From Pegoplata infirma (Eukaryota > Arthropoda > Insecta > Diptera > Anthomyiidae), in assembly GCA_963921195.1 (NCBI GenBank), contig OY992536.1, positions 111,750,778 through 111,814,777 on the forward strand: a stretch of 64,000 nt of DNA, written 5' to 3'. Below, one piece after another: positions 55,553 to 64,000 of this stretch (positions are counted from its first letter, which is position 1; the number at the start of each line of letters is the position of its first letter). Under the pieces are notes generated by a model, which worked only from the letters and a program-made list of their open reading frames with translations, was not told the origin of the DNA and searched no databases. The position numbers and the translations under genes are program-made.

Positions 55553-55645
55553 AAACCGACATTTAAAATCCTACTGATGATGACACTAACTGGGGTGTTT
55601 GAAACCGGTATAGGAAATACCAGAAATGTCTATAATTTTTAGAAA
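55553..55645 (+). repeat. 93-bp dispersed repeat shared with 34991-35086
   Basis: 'acaaaccgacatttaaaatcctactgatgatgacac…accagaaatgtctataatttttag' matches the intronic copy on the same strand. Function unknown. Confidence 0.6.
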
Positions 55646-56369
55646 TTCAATTTTTCTTCTGCATTTTTTCAACTTGAACCCTTATAACAAATATAATTAG
55701 AGCCCGTGCTCGATCTGTACTTACAGAAAAAATCAAAGAAAAGTTTTTGAATTCACAATATATATTATAGATAAAAAATGTTCCAGTTTTATATCGATAT
55801 TTTGAAAGAAAAAAACTAAAACTTTAACTAATTTTTTCTGCACAAAAGTTTCAGATTCAGAGAAGATTTTTCAATATAAAAATTGCCAAATTTGGTTTAA
55901 CTTGAAATTGCAAAAGTATATTAAAATTGTCATAGATGGATGACACAATTTCCAATGCATATGTTCTGAAACATTATTTGGCAAAAAAAATCTCAAACCC
56001 TTTGACAAATTCTGTAATAAAAATCTGCGATTTCACCAAAACTATACCATTTAAAATTATATTTTGGATATAAAATATATTTTTAAATATCAAAATTTTT
56101 CCGCTAATCACAAATCTTGTCAAATGTTGCGGCGGCTTTAAATAAAGTCGATAGAAAGGCTAATGGATTAATATTCATGGTGCATAGCTTACTTTATCAA
56201 TCACAATTACCTTTCAAAGGTGTCTTGTTTGCCACCGTGAAAATTTAGGAATTTAATTCCACAACATTTTTTAAAAAAATTTTTTTTTTTTTTTTGTATT
56301 TTTTCAATATTTTTAAAAATTTTTAAATATTCGTTAGATTAGAGACAAAAAGAAAAAAATAATACTGAG
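55646..56369. other. Non-coding spacer
   Basis: A/T-rich, no exon or element end identified. Confidence 0.4.
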
Positions 56370-56840
56370 CCCTTTTTTATTCTCTTGATTTTACGAGGCT
56401 ATTCTTGTAAAATAGGAGGTAGGTAAAATTCTCGTAAAATTACGAGGATTTCCTCGTAATTTTGAATGCGCCAAAAATTGGTAAAATTACAAGAAAAAAT
56501 GGTAAATATGTTTTAAAAATGGTAAATTTACAAACCAAAATGGTAAATTTACAAACCAAAATGGTAAATTTACAAACCAAAATGGTAAATTTACAAAAAA
56601 AAAAAAATTTTGTTAATCAACATAAATCCTCGTAATAAAATCATTTTTCTAGAATAACTGTTTTTTTGGAAATTAACTAGAATCCTCGTAATAAATTTTT
56701 CATAATTTTGTCAACTTTTTTATAAAATATTTTTCAATAAAAATTAAAAAAATTTTGTCCGGGACTTGCAAAATTAAAAAAAAAAAAAATAGAAAATTTA
56801 AAAAAAAAAAAAAATGTTTTTTTTGGAAAATTTTCAGAAC
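56370..56840 (-). repeat. Partial CACTCAGAAA-type element
   Basis: 'gattttacgaggctattc', 'aaaataggaggtaggtaaaattctcgtaaaatt' and three direct repeats of 'aatggtaaatttacaaacca' correspond, inverted, to 41820-42290. Both ends are missing. Confidence 0.6.
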
Positions 56841-57289
56841 CCGTTCTAAAATTTCCTATTTTTTAAAAAGTCAATTTATCAAAAATCCGGCCAATTTTTT
56901 TAATTTTTTTTTTTAGAGTTTAGATGTTTGTCCATCTACACAAAAAATTCAGACACGCGTTCGTCGTTTTTTTCGAGAAAATCGCATTTGAATTTTAAAT
57001 TTCATAACAATTTTGTAATTTGCTTGTATTTTCTTGTTTAATAAATATTACTTATACGCTCTGAGTAATATTTATGCAATTAATATTACTCATTACGCAA
57101 CGTTAAAACAAGAAAATACAAGCAAATTACAAAATTGTTATGAAATTTAAAATTCAAATGCGATTTTCTCGAAAAAACGAACGCGTGTCTGAATTTTTGA
57201 GTGTTGATGAACAAACATCTAAACTTTAAAAAAAGGTGGCCGGATTTTTGATAAATTGACTTTTTAAAAAATGAAAAATTTCAGAACGG
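56841..57289. repeat. 450-bp near-perfect palindrome
   Basis: The arms of about 190 bp run from CCGTTCTAAAATTTCC (left) to GAAAAATTTCAGAACGG (right). They share 'gtcaatttatcaaaaatccgg', 'gacacgcgttcg' and 'tcgcatttgaattttaaat'. The centre at about 57060 is asymmetric A/T sequence. A CCCAGC-ended MITE abuts its right end directly. Confidence 0.8.
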
Positions 57290-58020
57290 CCCAGCAAAAC
57301 TTTGGTAATGGGTAGTGATTATATAACACATTACCAGGTAATGTATATACCTTATTTGTAGCGTTATTTTAGGATGTCTTACCAAACATTTGTTCCACAA
57401 CGTATTATTTTCAAGTGAAAAATAATGCATTACTAATAATTTGCAACGTAATGCATAATTATTGAAAAAAATGTATATCATATTTATTATTTCTAAACAT
57501 TAAATCATGGATGACTTATATTTGGTTACATTATGTATTATTTGAAAGTTTGAAATAATGCATTATTTATAATTGGATGCATAATGCATTACAATAACAT
57601 AAAAAATAATTTTTTTATAAAAAATGCATGTTTAAACTAAAGATCGGCTCACGACAGGAAATTTCTAACGACACACACTCACGAGCATATTTTATCTACT
57701 TACACTCACTTACAATCACGTGAGTAAATTTTAAAACAAAATTACTTTTTCACTACTCGTAACACCTTATATATTATCTTCTGGTATGCTTTATTATTTC
57801 ATTTCTCGTAACCTATAAAATATCATATATTTTACACCTTACTCGTATTCTTCGTTATAAATTTATGACTTATTTTATACCTTACTGGTATTCTTTGTGA
57901 TAATGTGGATGCATTACTTTGAGTCTCATCGCCTGTTAAAATCATCAATGCTGCAATGTATAAAATAAGAGATCCTATACCTTATTTTATACCTTATTTG
58001 GTAATCTAAGTTTTGCTGGG
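57290..58020 (+). mobile_element. CCCAGCAAAACTT-ended MITE, complete
   Basis: Starts CCCAGCAAAACTTTGG and ends CTAAGTTTTGCTGGG. Inverted full copy at 62138-62866, partial copy at 47638-48318. The interior is rich in taatgcatta motifs and 'ttatttTATACCTTA' repeats. Between 'gtttaaac' and 'gacacac' it has a segment ('taaagatcggctcacgacagg') also found in the 62-kb copy but not in the 47-kb copy. No target duplication visible. Confidence 0.8.
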
Positions 58021-58633
58021 GTGATTTTTTCACTTCTTTTGTAAGATTGATTGAAAGAGTATTTTTTTGTAATATTTACACTAAAAACACTGTTCGACAG
58101 CAAAAGCCTCCCAGTGAAATTTCTAACTTGTCCTTATAGATTTTGGTATCCTGCTTCCAAATCTACCGTCCAAATTTGTCTAGCACGTACCGTTTTTAAG
58201 ATATTCGCTGTTAAAAATCAAAAAATTATATTTTAGCACTTTTAGGGGTCCACTGTTACGTATTCTTGCGTTGCTTCCACCAAATAGGACTTGATTTCAT
58301 ATAAAATGGACCTCCTGATTCCAAAACTGGAATCAAAATTTTTCAAGCACGTTCTGTTTTTGTGATATTCGCGTTTGAAAATTTTATTTATAAAGAATTT
58401 ATGTACGTAACAGTGGAGTTTGAGTTTTTCAAACGCCAATATTTCAAAAACAGGACGCGATAGAAAAATTTGGATGCCACATTTGTACTAAAGATTTCTT
58501 ATTTTTACTAAATCGAGTACTATTGTGTTTGAGCAACTTAAGAATACGTTACAGAGGAGACCCAAATATTTCAATATTCAAACGCGAATATCTTAAAAAC
58601 CTTACGTGATAGAAAAATTAATTTCATTGATAA
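58021..58633. repeat. Degenerate repeat of a 'gcgaatat' phrase
   Basis: Phrases of the type 'tttcaaacgcgaatatcttaaaaac…acgtgatagaaaaatt' recur in both orientations (58180-58210, 58340-58380, 58425-58470, 58575-58620), together with 'acgtattcttgcg' / 'aagaatacgtt'. Probably an old inverted-repeat element. Confidence 0.45.
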
Positions 58634-59265
58634 CACAGTGCAACACCCAAAATCGGAATGGGATGAAACCAAAAGCAAATGAAAGTTGACATATTCCATT
58701 ACAAACCCCTCAAGGTTTTTTTTTTCTAGTTCAGAGCTAGATTTTTTTTACACGCATTTGAAGTTAGTGCACTTTTATTATAATTATAATAATAAATGCT
58801 TGAAAACTGTATTAGTGGCGAATGATTAATATTGTAATTGCCTTTAAATAACAATCATACGCAACGGTGTCCAGTGGTTTATATTAATAATTGCCTTTAA
58901 ATAACAATCATACGCAACGGTGTACAGTGGTTTATTTTAATAATTTGGCTATTCAGTAAATAGGTACTAGACCGATTGCAGCAAAATTCATGCCAGTCAT
59001 AGCTGAAGTAATTTTGAGCTTAAGTTTGGAAACTGGACCCTACATGTCCAATAAGGGCACCATCAGGGGCCTTTAAAGTAGGCCATGCTTAGTACACAAA
59101 AACTTTAAATGCTTTAAAATCACCAACTTTAAATGCGTGTACAATAAAATCTAGCTCTGACCTAAAAAATCGGCCTTGAGGGCTTTGTTATGGAAAACGT
59201 CAGCTTTCATTTGCTTTTGGTTTCATCCCATTCCGATTCCGAAAGTTCGATTTTGTATCACTGTG
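58634..59265. mobile_element. 632-bp MITE with CACAGTG termini
   Basis: Left CACAGTGCAACACCCAAAAT, right …CACTGTG. The arms share 'atcggaatgggatgaaacc' and 'aaagcaaatgaaag' and 'ctagctctgacc'-type blocks. CACAGTG fits the Transib heptamer, but the 5 bp outside (GATAA, TAATC) are not duplicated. The core has a 53-bp tandem repeat. Confidence 0.65.
58836..58943 (+). repeat. 53-bp unit in two tandem copies
   Basis: The unit starts AATTGCCTTTAAATAACAAT and includes CATACGCAACGGTGT. The two copies differ at only a few bases (for example GTCCAG versus GTACAG). Confidence 0.85.
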
Positions 59266-60370
59266 TAATCAAACAAACGATAAACGTATAAACTTCGAAT
59301 TAAAAAAAGATCACAAAACTATAAAAATAAATTGATTCAATAGTTTGTTCTGACCACAAGCCTAAACCTCAATTTTCTAAAAAGTTTAAACAATCTTTAA
59401 TAACGTGATGCAGCTACATCCGCTTTATTTTATTTAATTTAGGACCAACTTTTTTCGATAAAAGATATCGAAATTGCTTGTATGAAACTTGAAAAATTTA
59501 TCAATAATCGATTTTCGTCTTTTCGATTTTAAAGCTCTAAATAAAGGGAAATGAAATGCCATTACCAAATTTTGTCACCATTTTTGTAAAACCTAAATCT
59601 ATTTGTAGCTGGACGTAGAAAAAATTGCATACTTCGTGTATCACCCCCTTTCAAAGTGTTTCAGTTGAAAAAGTAGTTTATATGTTGTGGTGATTTGGTT
59701 TAATTCCTAAGAACATTTGAAAGAGGTACTTCAAAATCATTAAGTAAAGAACTGGTGAAAGATGTTTTTATTGTTATTTAGTAGCACTTTTGGAAGTGAT
59801 TTTAAATGTACTTCCTACGGAATATTAAGTTCGGCACCTATCGCTACTTTGTATGTAGTAAAACCACTAATTACACTGTGCTACATTGAAAAAATACTTC
59901 TGATGTGACATAGTATAGGTCGTTGGTCTTGTCGAGTACATCAAAAAAATGTCCATTAAACTTGCCAGACACCCCCAAATTTTAGAGTTATTGTCAAAAA
60001 ACGTTTTTTGGGACTTTTCTCACTAAACCTTGTGTTATTCAGAAAATTTTCAACCGATTTTACATTTTCAAACTGTTTTGAATAGAAGAAGGATAGGGCT
60101 TTCCATGTGTGTGAATTGGCCTATACATATAAAAAAGATATCTATTAATTTTTTTTTTTAAATCGAATTTTTTTGTTATTTTTTGAAAATTTTTTGAGTT
60201 TATCGATTTTTTTCTGCTATAGTTCGTTCAACATCATTTATATTTATAAACGTATTTTTTAAGAAAATTTAATTCTGAATTCGATAAGCTTTATCCTGAA
60301 AAAATCGGAAAATAATTGACAGAGTTGTGATAATTTTTCTAAACAAGAAAATTAAGATTTTGCAGGAAAT
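59266..60370. other. Non-coding stretch
   Basis: No exon recognised. 'cactgtgctacattgaaaaa…ttggtcttgtcgagtaca' (59875-59945) resembles 27040-27110. Confidence 0.4.
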
Positions 60371-60375
60371 CGCCG

Positions 60376-61413
60376 CACAGTGGGGAAAAATGGAATTTTT
60401 TTGTCCAATTTTGCCTACAGGTCGCAATTCTTAACCGATTTTGGTCTTTCTTTTTTTGTATTTTAGCTTATAAAATTCCGAATCGATCTGTCATGGTGGA
60501 TTTTTGAAAAAAATTTTGGATTACTTTTTATATTTTCCTAAAGTTCAAAAAATTTTAATTTTTTCAGTATTTTTGCAATAAAAAATGTATTAGGCATGGG
60601 ACGAATATGCTTTATAGACTAAATTAAAGGTATTGTAAGCCTTTATCAACGACGTGATTAGTATTTGAAAATATATTATTATTTTGGTTTTTATAACCAG
60701 ACAAAAATTCAAGAATTTTCACTTTTAAAAGTCTATATCTTTAAAAGTAATGTACCAATTTCAATGAAATCTTTTTAAGATTAAATCTTATGTTTTGCTT
60801 AGTCATAATTGGTACACAAAATTTTTTTAAAAAAATATTTTATTTTTTGCTTAAATTTTACCTTATGATTTTTGGAATTTTAAAATTATTTTTTAGTCTG
60901 TTTTAAAAAAAAAAAAGTTGTTACATTGTAAATTCGAAAAAAGGAGCTAAACAATTTTGCAAAAATAATTTGTTTACCAATAATGATTAAGAAAATGATA
61001 AGCTTTAATCTAAAAAAAATTTCATTGAAATTGGTACATTATTTAAAATAATATTGGTACTTAAAAGTGAACATTTTTAAGTTTTCATATGTTTATAAAA
61101 ACCAAAATAATAATAAATTAACAAATTCTATTAATGTCGTTTATAAGGGGTTCAAATACCTTTAATTTTGTCCATACAGCTTATTCGTCCCCTAGCTATT
61201 AATTTTTTTAGAGCAAAAATTCTAAAAAAATTAATATTTTCTGAACTTTAAAAAATTATTCAAATAAAACAAAAACGATTTTTAGAAATCCACCATGACA
61301 GACCGATGAGGAATTTTATTAGCTAAAATTCAAATGAAGAAAAACTAAAATCGGTTAAGAATTGCGACCTGTAGGCAAAATCGGACAAAAAAAGTCAATT
61401 TTTCCCCACTGTG
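60376..61413. mobile_element. 1.04-kb Transib-like non-autonomous element with 5-bp TSD
   Basis: Ends CACAGTGGGGAAAAATGG… and …CCCCACTGTG. The 5-bp sequence CGCCG is duplicated on both sides (60371-60375, 61414-61418). A CACAGTG heptamer, 5-bp duplication and a GC-rich target are what is known for Transib transposons. The arms are long and inverted ('aattcttaaccgattttgg', 'ggcaaaat…ggaca', 'aattggtaca'). No transposase frame. A degraded relative is at 23011-23880. Confidence 0.82.
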
Positions 61414-61437
61414 CGCCGTTCAGATGAACGGCGCACA
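61410..61437. repeat. 12-bp perfect hairpin at the Transib-like target
   Basis: TGTGCGCCGTTC and GAACGGCGCACA around the loop AGAT. The inner 8 bp belong to the target; the outer TGTG is the end of the inserted element, so the full stem arose, at least in part, by insertion. The mini-me element starts right after it. Confidence 0.85.
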
Positions 61438-62076
61438 AGTAAAAAAGTTAAATTCGGCCTTGCCGAATGTAGTGATACCCTCCACAATTTCAAAAAGATT
61501 ATAGCAAAAAACTTTATTTAAAAGGAAATTACTTTTGAAAAAATAAAAAATTAAAAAAAAAATTCCGCGAAAAAAAATTTGGGTAAAAAAAAATCCGCGA
61601 TTTTTTTCTTTTTTTGTCAAAAAATATGTTCGTACTTGTTTAAATACCATTTGGTGTTCAATTATGTTTACATATGTCAACCAGAAACCGAATTAAAGAA
61701 TTTTGTATTTTTAGGTTATGTTGAATGTACTGAAATTTTTGAGGTGTGCTTACATTTTCGTTCATAACTTTTGAACCGCTGAACCGATATCGCTCAAATG
61801 CAATACCAAACTTCTCGGGAGAACTTCCAATATATATGTTAAGTTTCAGTCATCTTTGTGCAATATTTTGTCCGTGACAGCATTTTCCACAGACAGACAG
61901 ATAGACAGACGGACAGACGGACAGACGGACAGACGGACATCGCTAGAATGTCTTAAAATCGATCGGGGATCATGAATATATATACTTTATGGGGTCCCAG
62001 ACCGATATTTCGATGAGTTACAAACGGAATGACAAACTTATATATACCCTCTATCACTAAGTGGAGGGTATAAAAA
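61435..62076 (+). mobile_element. Mini-me/DINE-type element
   Basis: Starts ACAAGTAAAAAAGTTAAATT with the CGGCCTTGCCG hairpin. It has the 'cataacttttgaaccgctgaa' block, (AGAC/GGAC)n at 61890-61940, the CATCGCTAGAATGTCTTAAA core and the end GTGGAGGGTATAAAAA. Very similar to 11137-11790, so both are products of one recent burst. Confidence 0.82.
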
Positions 62077-62137
62077 TGTGCAATTTGGACCATTATTGAA
62101 GAAGTTATGAGTAAAAGAAGTTTGAGTAAAGGAAAAA

Positions 62138-62866
62138 CCCAGCAAAACTTACCTTACCATATAAGGTATAAAATAAGGTATAAGATCTCTTATTTTATAC
62201 ATTGCAGCATTGATGATTTTAACAGGCGATGAGACTAAAAGTAATGCATATACATTATCACAAAGAATACCAGTAAGGTATAAAATAAGTCATAAATTTA
62301 TAACAAAGAATACGAGTAAGGTGTAAAATATATGATATTTTATAGGTTACGAGTAAGGTATATAATATAGCATACCAGAACGTAATATATAAGGTGTTAC
62401 GAGTAGTGAAAAAGTAATTTTGTATTAAATTTACTCACGTGATTGTAAGCGAGATAAAATATACTCCTGGGTGAGTGTGTGTCATTAACAAATTTCTGTC
62501 GTGAATCCATCTCTAGTTTAAACTTATGCATTTTTTTATAAAATATTTATTTTTTATGTTATTGTAATGCATTATGTATTCAATTATAAATAATGCATTA
62601 TTTCAAACTTTGAAATAATACATAATGTAACCAAATATAAGTCATCCATGATTTAATGTTTAGAAATAATAAATATGAAATACATTTTTTCCAATAATCA
62701 TGCATTACGTAGCTAATTATTAGTAATGTATTATTTTTCACTTTAAAATAATACGTTGTGGAACAAATGTTTGGTAAGACATCATAAAATAATGCTACAA
62801 ATAAGATATATACATTACCTGGTAATGTGTTATATAATCACCACCCATTACCAAAGTTTTGCTGGG
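62138..62866 (-). mobile_element. CCCAGCAAAACTT-ended MITE, inverted full copy
   Basis: CCCAGCAAAACTTACCTTAC…AAAGTTTTGCTGGG, 729 bp, the reverse of 57290-58020. It carries the extra 'ctgtcgtgaatccatctctag' segment. AAA borders it on both sides, too short to call a duplication. Confidence 0.8.
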
Positions 62867-63919
62867 AAACTACCAGTTTTTAAAAATTTAATATCTTTTG
62901 AACGGGTCATCAAAAAAATCTGAAAATTTACCACGAAGGAGTTTTGGAAGGGTACTAAAAAATGTAAACAAATTGGGAAAATCTAAAAAGAAATTTCAAA
63001 GTGTCCGATTTGACATGGAATGCCCCATATATATTTTTCTAATTTTATACGAAACTGTTATTTTTGTAAAAATATATTTTTGCAGAAAACATAAGTATCA
63101 TTTATCTCAAACTAAGTGTAATTTAAATTTTTTCTGCTTAAATAAACAATTTTCTCAGCCGAAATTAGCAGATTTTTCTGCTGAAATCAGCAGTTTTTTC
63201 TGCCAAAATCATCAGCTTTTTTTGCTGAAGTCAGCAGTTTTTTCCTGCCGTTTTGACAGATTTATGTGCTGATTCAACACAGGTTATCACTACAGAAATT
63301 TAGCAAATCACTACAGAAATGCAGCAGATTATTGTGATTTTGTTTAATGCAAAACCACTTAAGTCCGAACACAGTATAATACTGTTTTATTTACGAACAA
63401 CTGACACGAATGAAGTGAATATAGTACTTTTCTAAGTGCAACTTATGAACGCTTATAAAAATATGTTTGCTGGGTAAGTTTCTAAAATAATGATAATAGG
63501 CACGGTGAGCCTCAGCGATGTTCAGGTTGAACTTAAGTGTCGACGAAAAGTGTAAGCGCAGTTCAATTTCTACAAGGTTAAATGTCACATAACTGTTACC
63601 AGCGAAATCGTAGCTGCTCGCATTCGCGAGATAACGCGAAATTAGTGTTTTTGTATTTTTTAAAATTTTGACATTCTAGTTTTTTAAATATTTTCAAAAA
63701 CTGAGCACACGGTTTTAATTATACTTATTTAAAGGTCACAAAACGGTAAACATCAAAATCCTATCTTCTTTAGTTCGCCATTCATAGGATTCTTCGTTCA
63801 ACTGTTGACAAGTGTGGACGTGTTTTAATTTATCTCCGTGCTATTAATTGAATTTTTGAAATTGTTCGTAATAGGTATTTTTGTAATATTTTCATGACCA
63901 CATCCAGGAAAATGAAAAT
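62867..63919. other. Non-coding stretch, possible 5' leader at its end
   Basis: 62867-63475 is A/T-rich with repeated 'cagcagtttttctgc' words (63175-63330) and ends 'gtttGCTGGG' plus TA at 63465-63475, the right end of a CCCAGC-type element. From about 63480 the base composition is more balanced and leads to the open frame at 63920. Confidence 0.45.
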
Positions 63920-64000
63920 ATGGACACAAATGATACCGATTTAATTCGAGGCTCTGCCTCACCGACTGGTGCTGGTCCTAGCACTGGTCTTAGGGTTGCG
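63920..64000 (+). CDS. Start of an unidentified reading frame running off the window
   Basis: An ATG at 63920 (GAAAATATGG context) opens 27 codons to the edge: MDTNDTDLIRGSASPTGAGP, then STGLRVA. Codons are G/C-richer than anything around, with a Ser/Pro/Gly-rich composition. It could be the first ORF of a LINE with its 5' UTR in the preceding 400 bp, or the first exon of a host gene; no domain is visible. An overlapping upstream ATG at 63912 stops after ten codons. Confidence 0.4.
   Translation, partial: MDTNDTDLIRGSASPTGAGPSTGLRVA

Overview
The window looks like nuclear DNA of a higher fly (schizophoran Diptera; inferred). It is strongly A+T-rich, it carries several mini-me/DINE-type elements with (GGAC/AGAC)n tracts, it holds decayed LINEs of the Jockey and RNase-H-bearing types, and its one host gene is split by introns with GT-AG borders. 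There is no sign of bacterial gene organisation, CRISPR or operons.

The one host gene I can support lies on the minus strand between 54674 and 34475. Five short exons (54552-54674, 47042-47155, 46658-46771, 34688-34755, 34475-34595) join in frame to about 179 codons and end in a stop codon. They encode a Ras-superfamily GTPase most like the RASL10 (RRP22) subfamily: a DVPPQ switch II in place of DTAGQ, a G4 motif VGNKFD, a G5 motif ECSA and a C-terminal CAAX box CTIL. The exon with the P-loop is not visible and probably lies beyond the right edge. Two introns of about 11.9 kb and 7.4 kb are packed with nested transposons.

Nearly everything else is mobile-element sequence. From left to right: TA-flanked elements with CACTCAAAA termini and an array of a 35-bp self-complementary unit (0.8-6 kb); a 1.8-kb full-length palindrome (7.5-9.3 kb); mini-me copies (10.8-12.8 kb); a frameshifted, internally deleted LINE (13.1-15.1 kb); a featureless AT-rich stretch (15-17 kb); an RNase H LINE tail on the minus strand (17.4-18.8 kb); a 3.3-kb hAT-like element with a perfect 8-bp target duplication, sitting in the last codons of another LINE and itself holding a repeat array and a MITE (19.2-22.6 kb); a Transib-family relic holding a tRNA-derived SINE and a MITE (23-23.9 kb); a palindrome with a Penelope-like tail (24.3-24.6 kb); a 2.4-kb palindrome holding a mini-me copy (29.6-32 kb).

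Inside the gene, the 34.8-46.7 kb intron holds at least ten elements in nests up to three deep, including two adjacent palindromes of 1.1 and 2.1 kb and two 813-bp elements that carry a tRNA-like A/B-box pair. The 47.2-54.6 kb intron holds a hAT-like MITE with 8-bp target duplication inside a CCCAGC-ended element, and a Jockey-type LINE inserted in one arm of another palindrome. Right of the gene there are a perfect 66-bp-arm hairpin, further palindromes, a Transib-like element with the 5-bp duplication CGCCG, another mini-me copy, and the first 27 codons of an open frame running off the right edge.

The strongest results are the reconstructed GTPase gene, the insertions whose target duplications are intact, and the unusual abundance of TA-flanked elements whose two halves are inverted copies of each other over nearly their full length.
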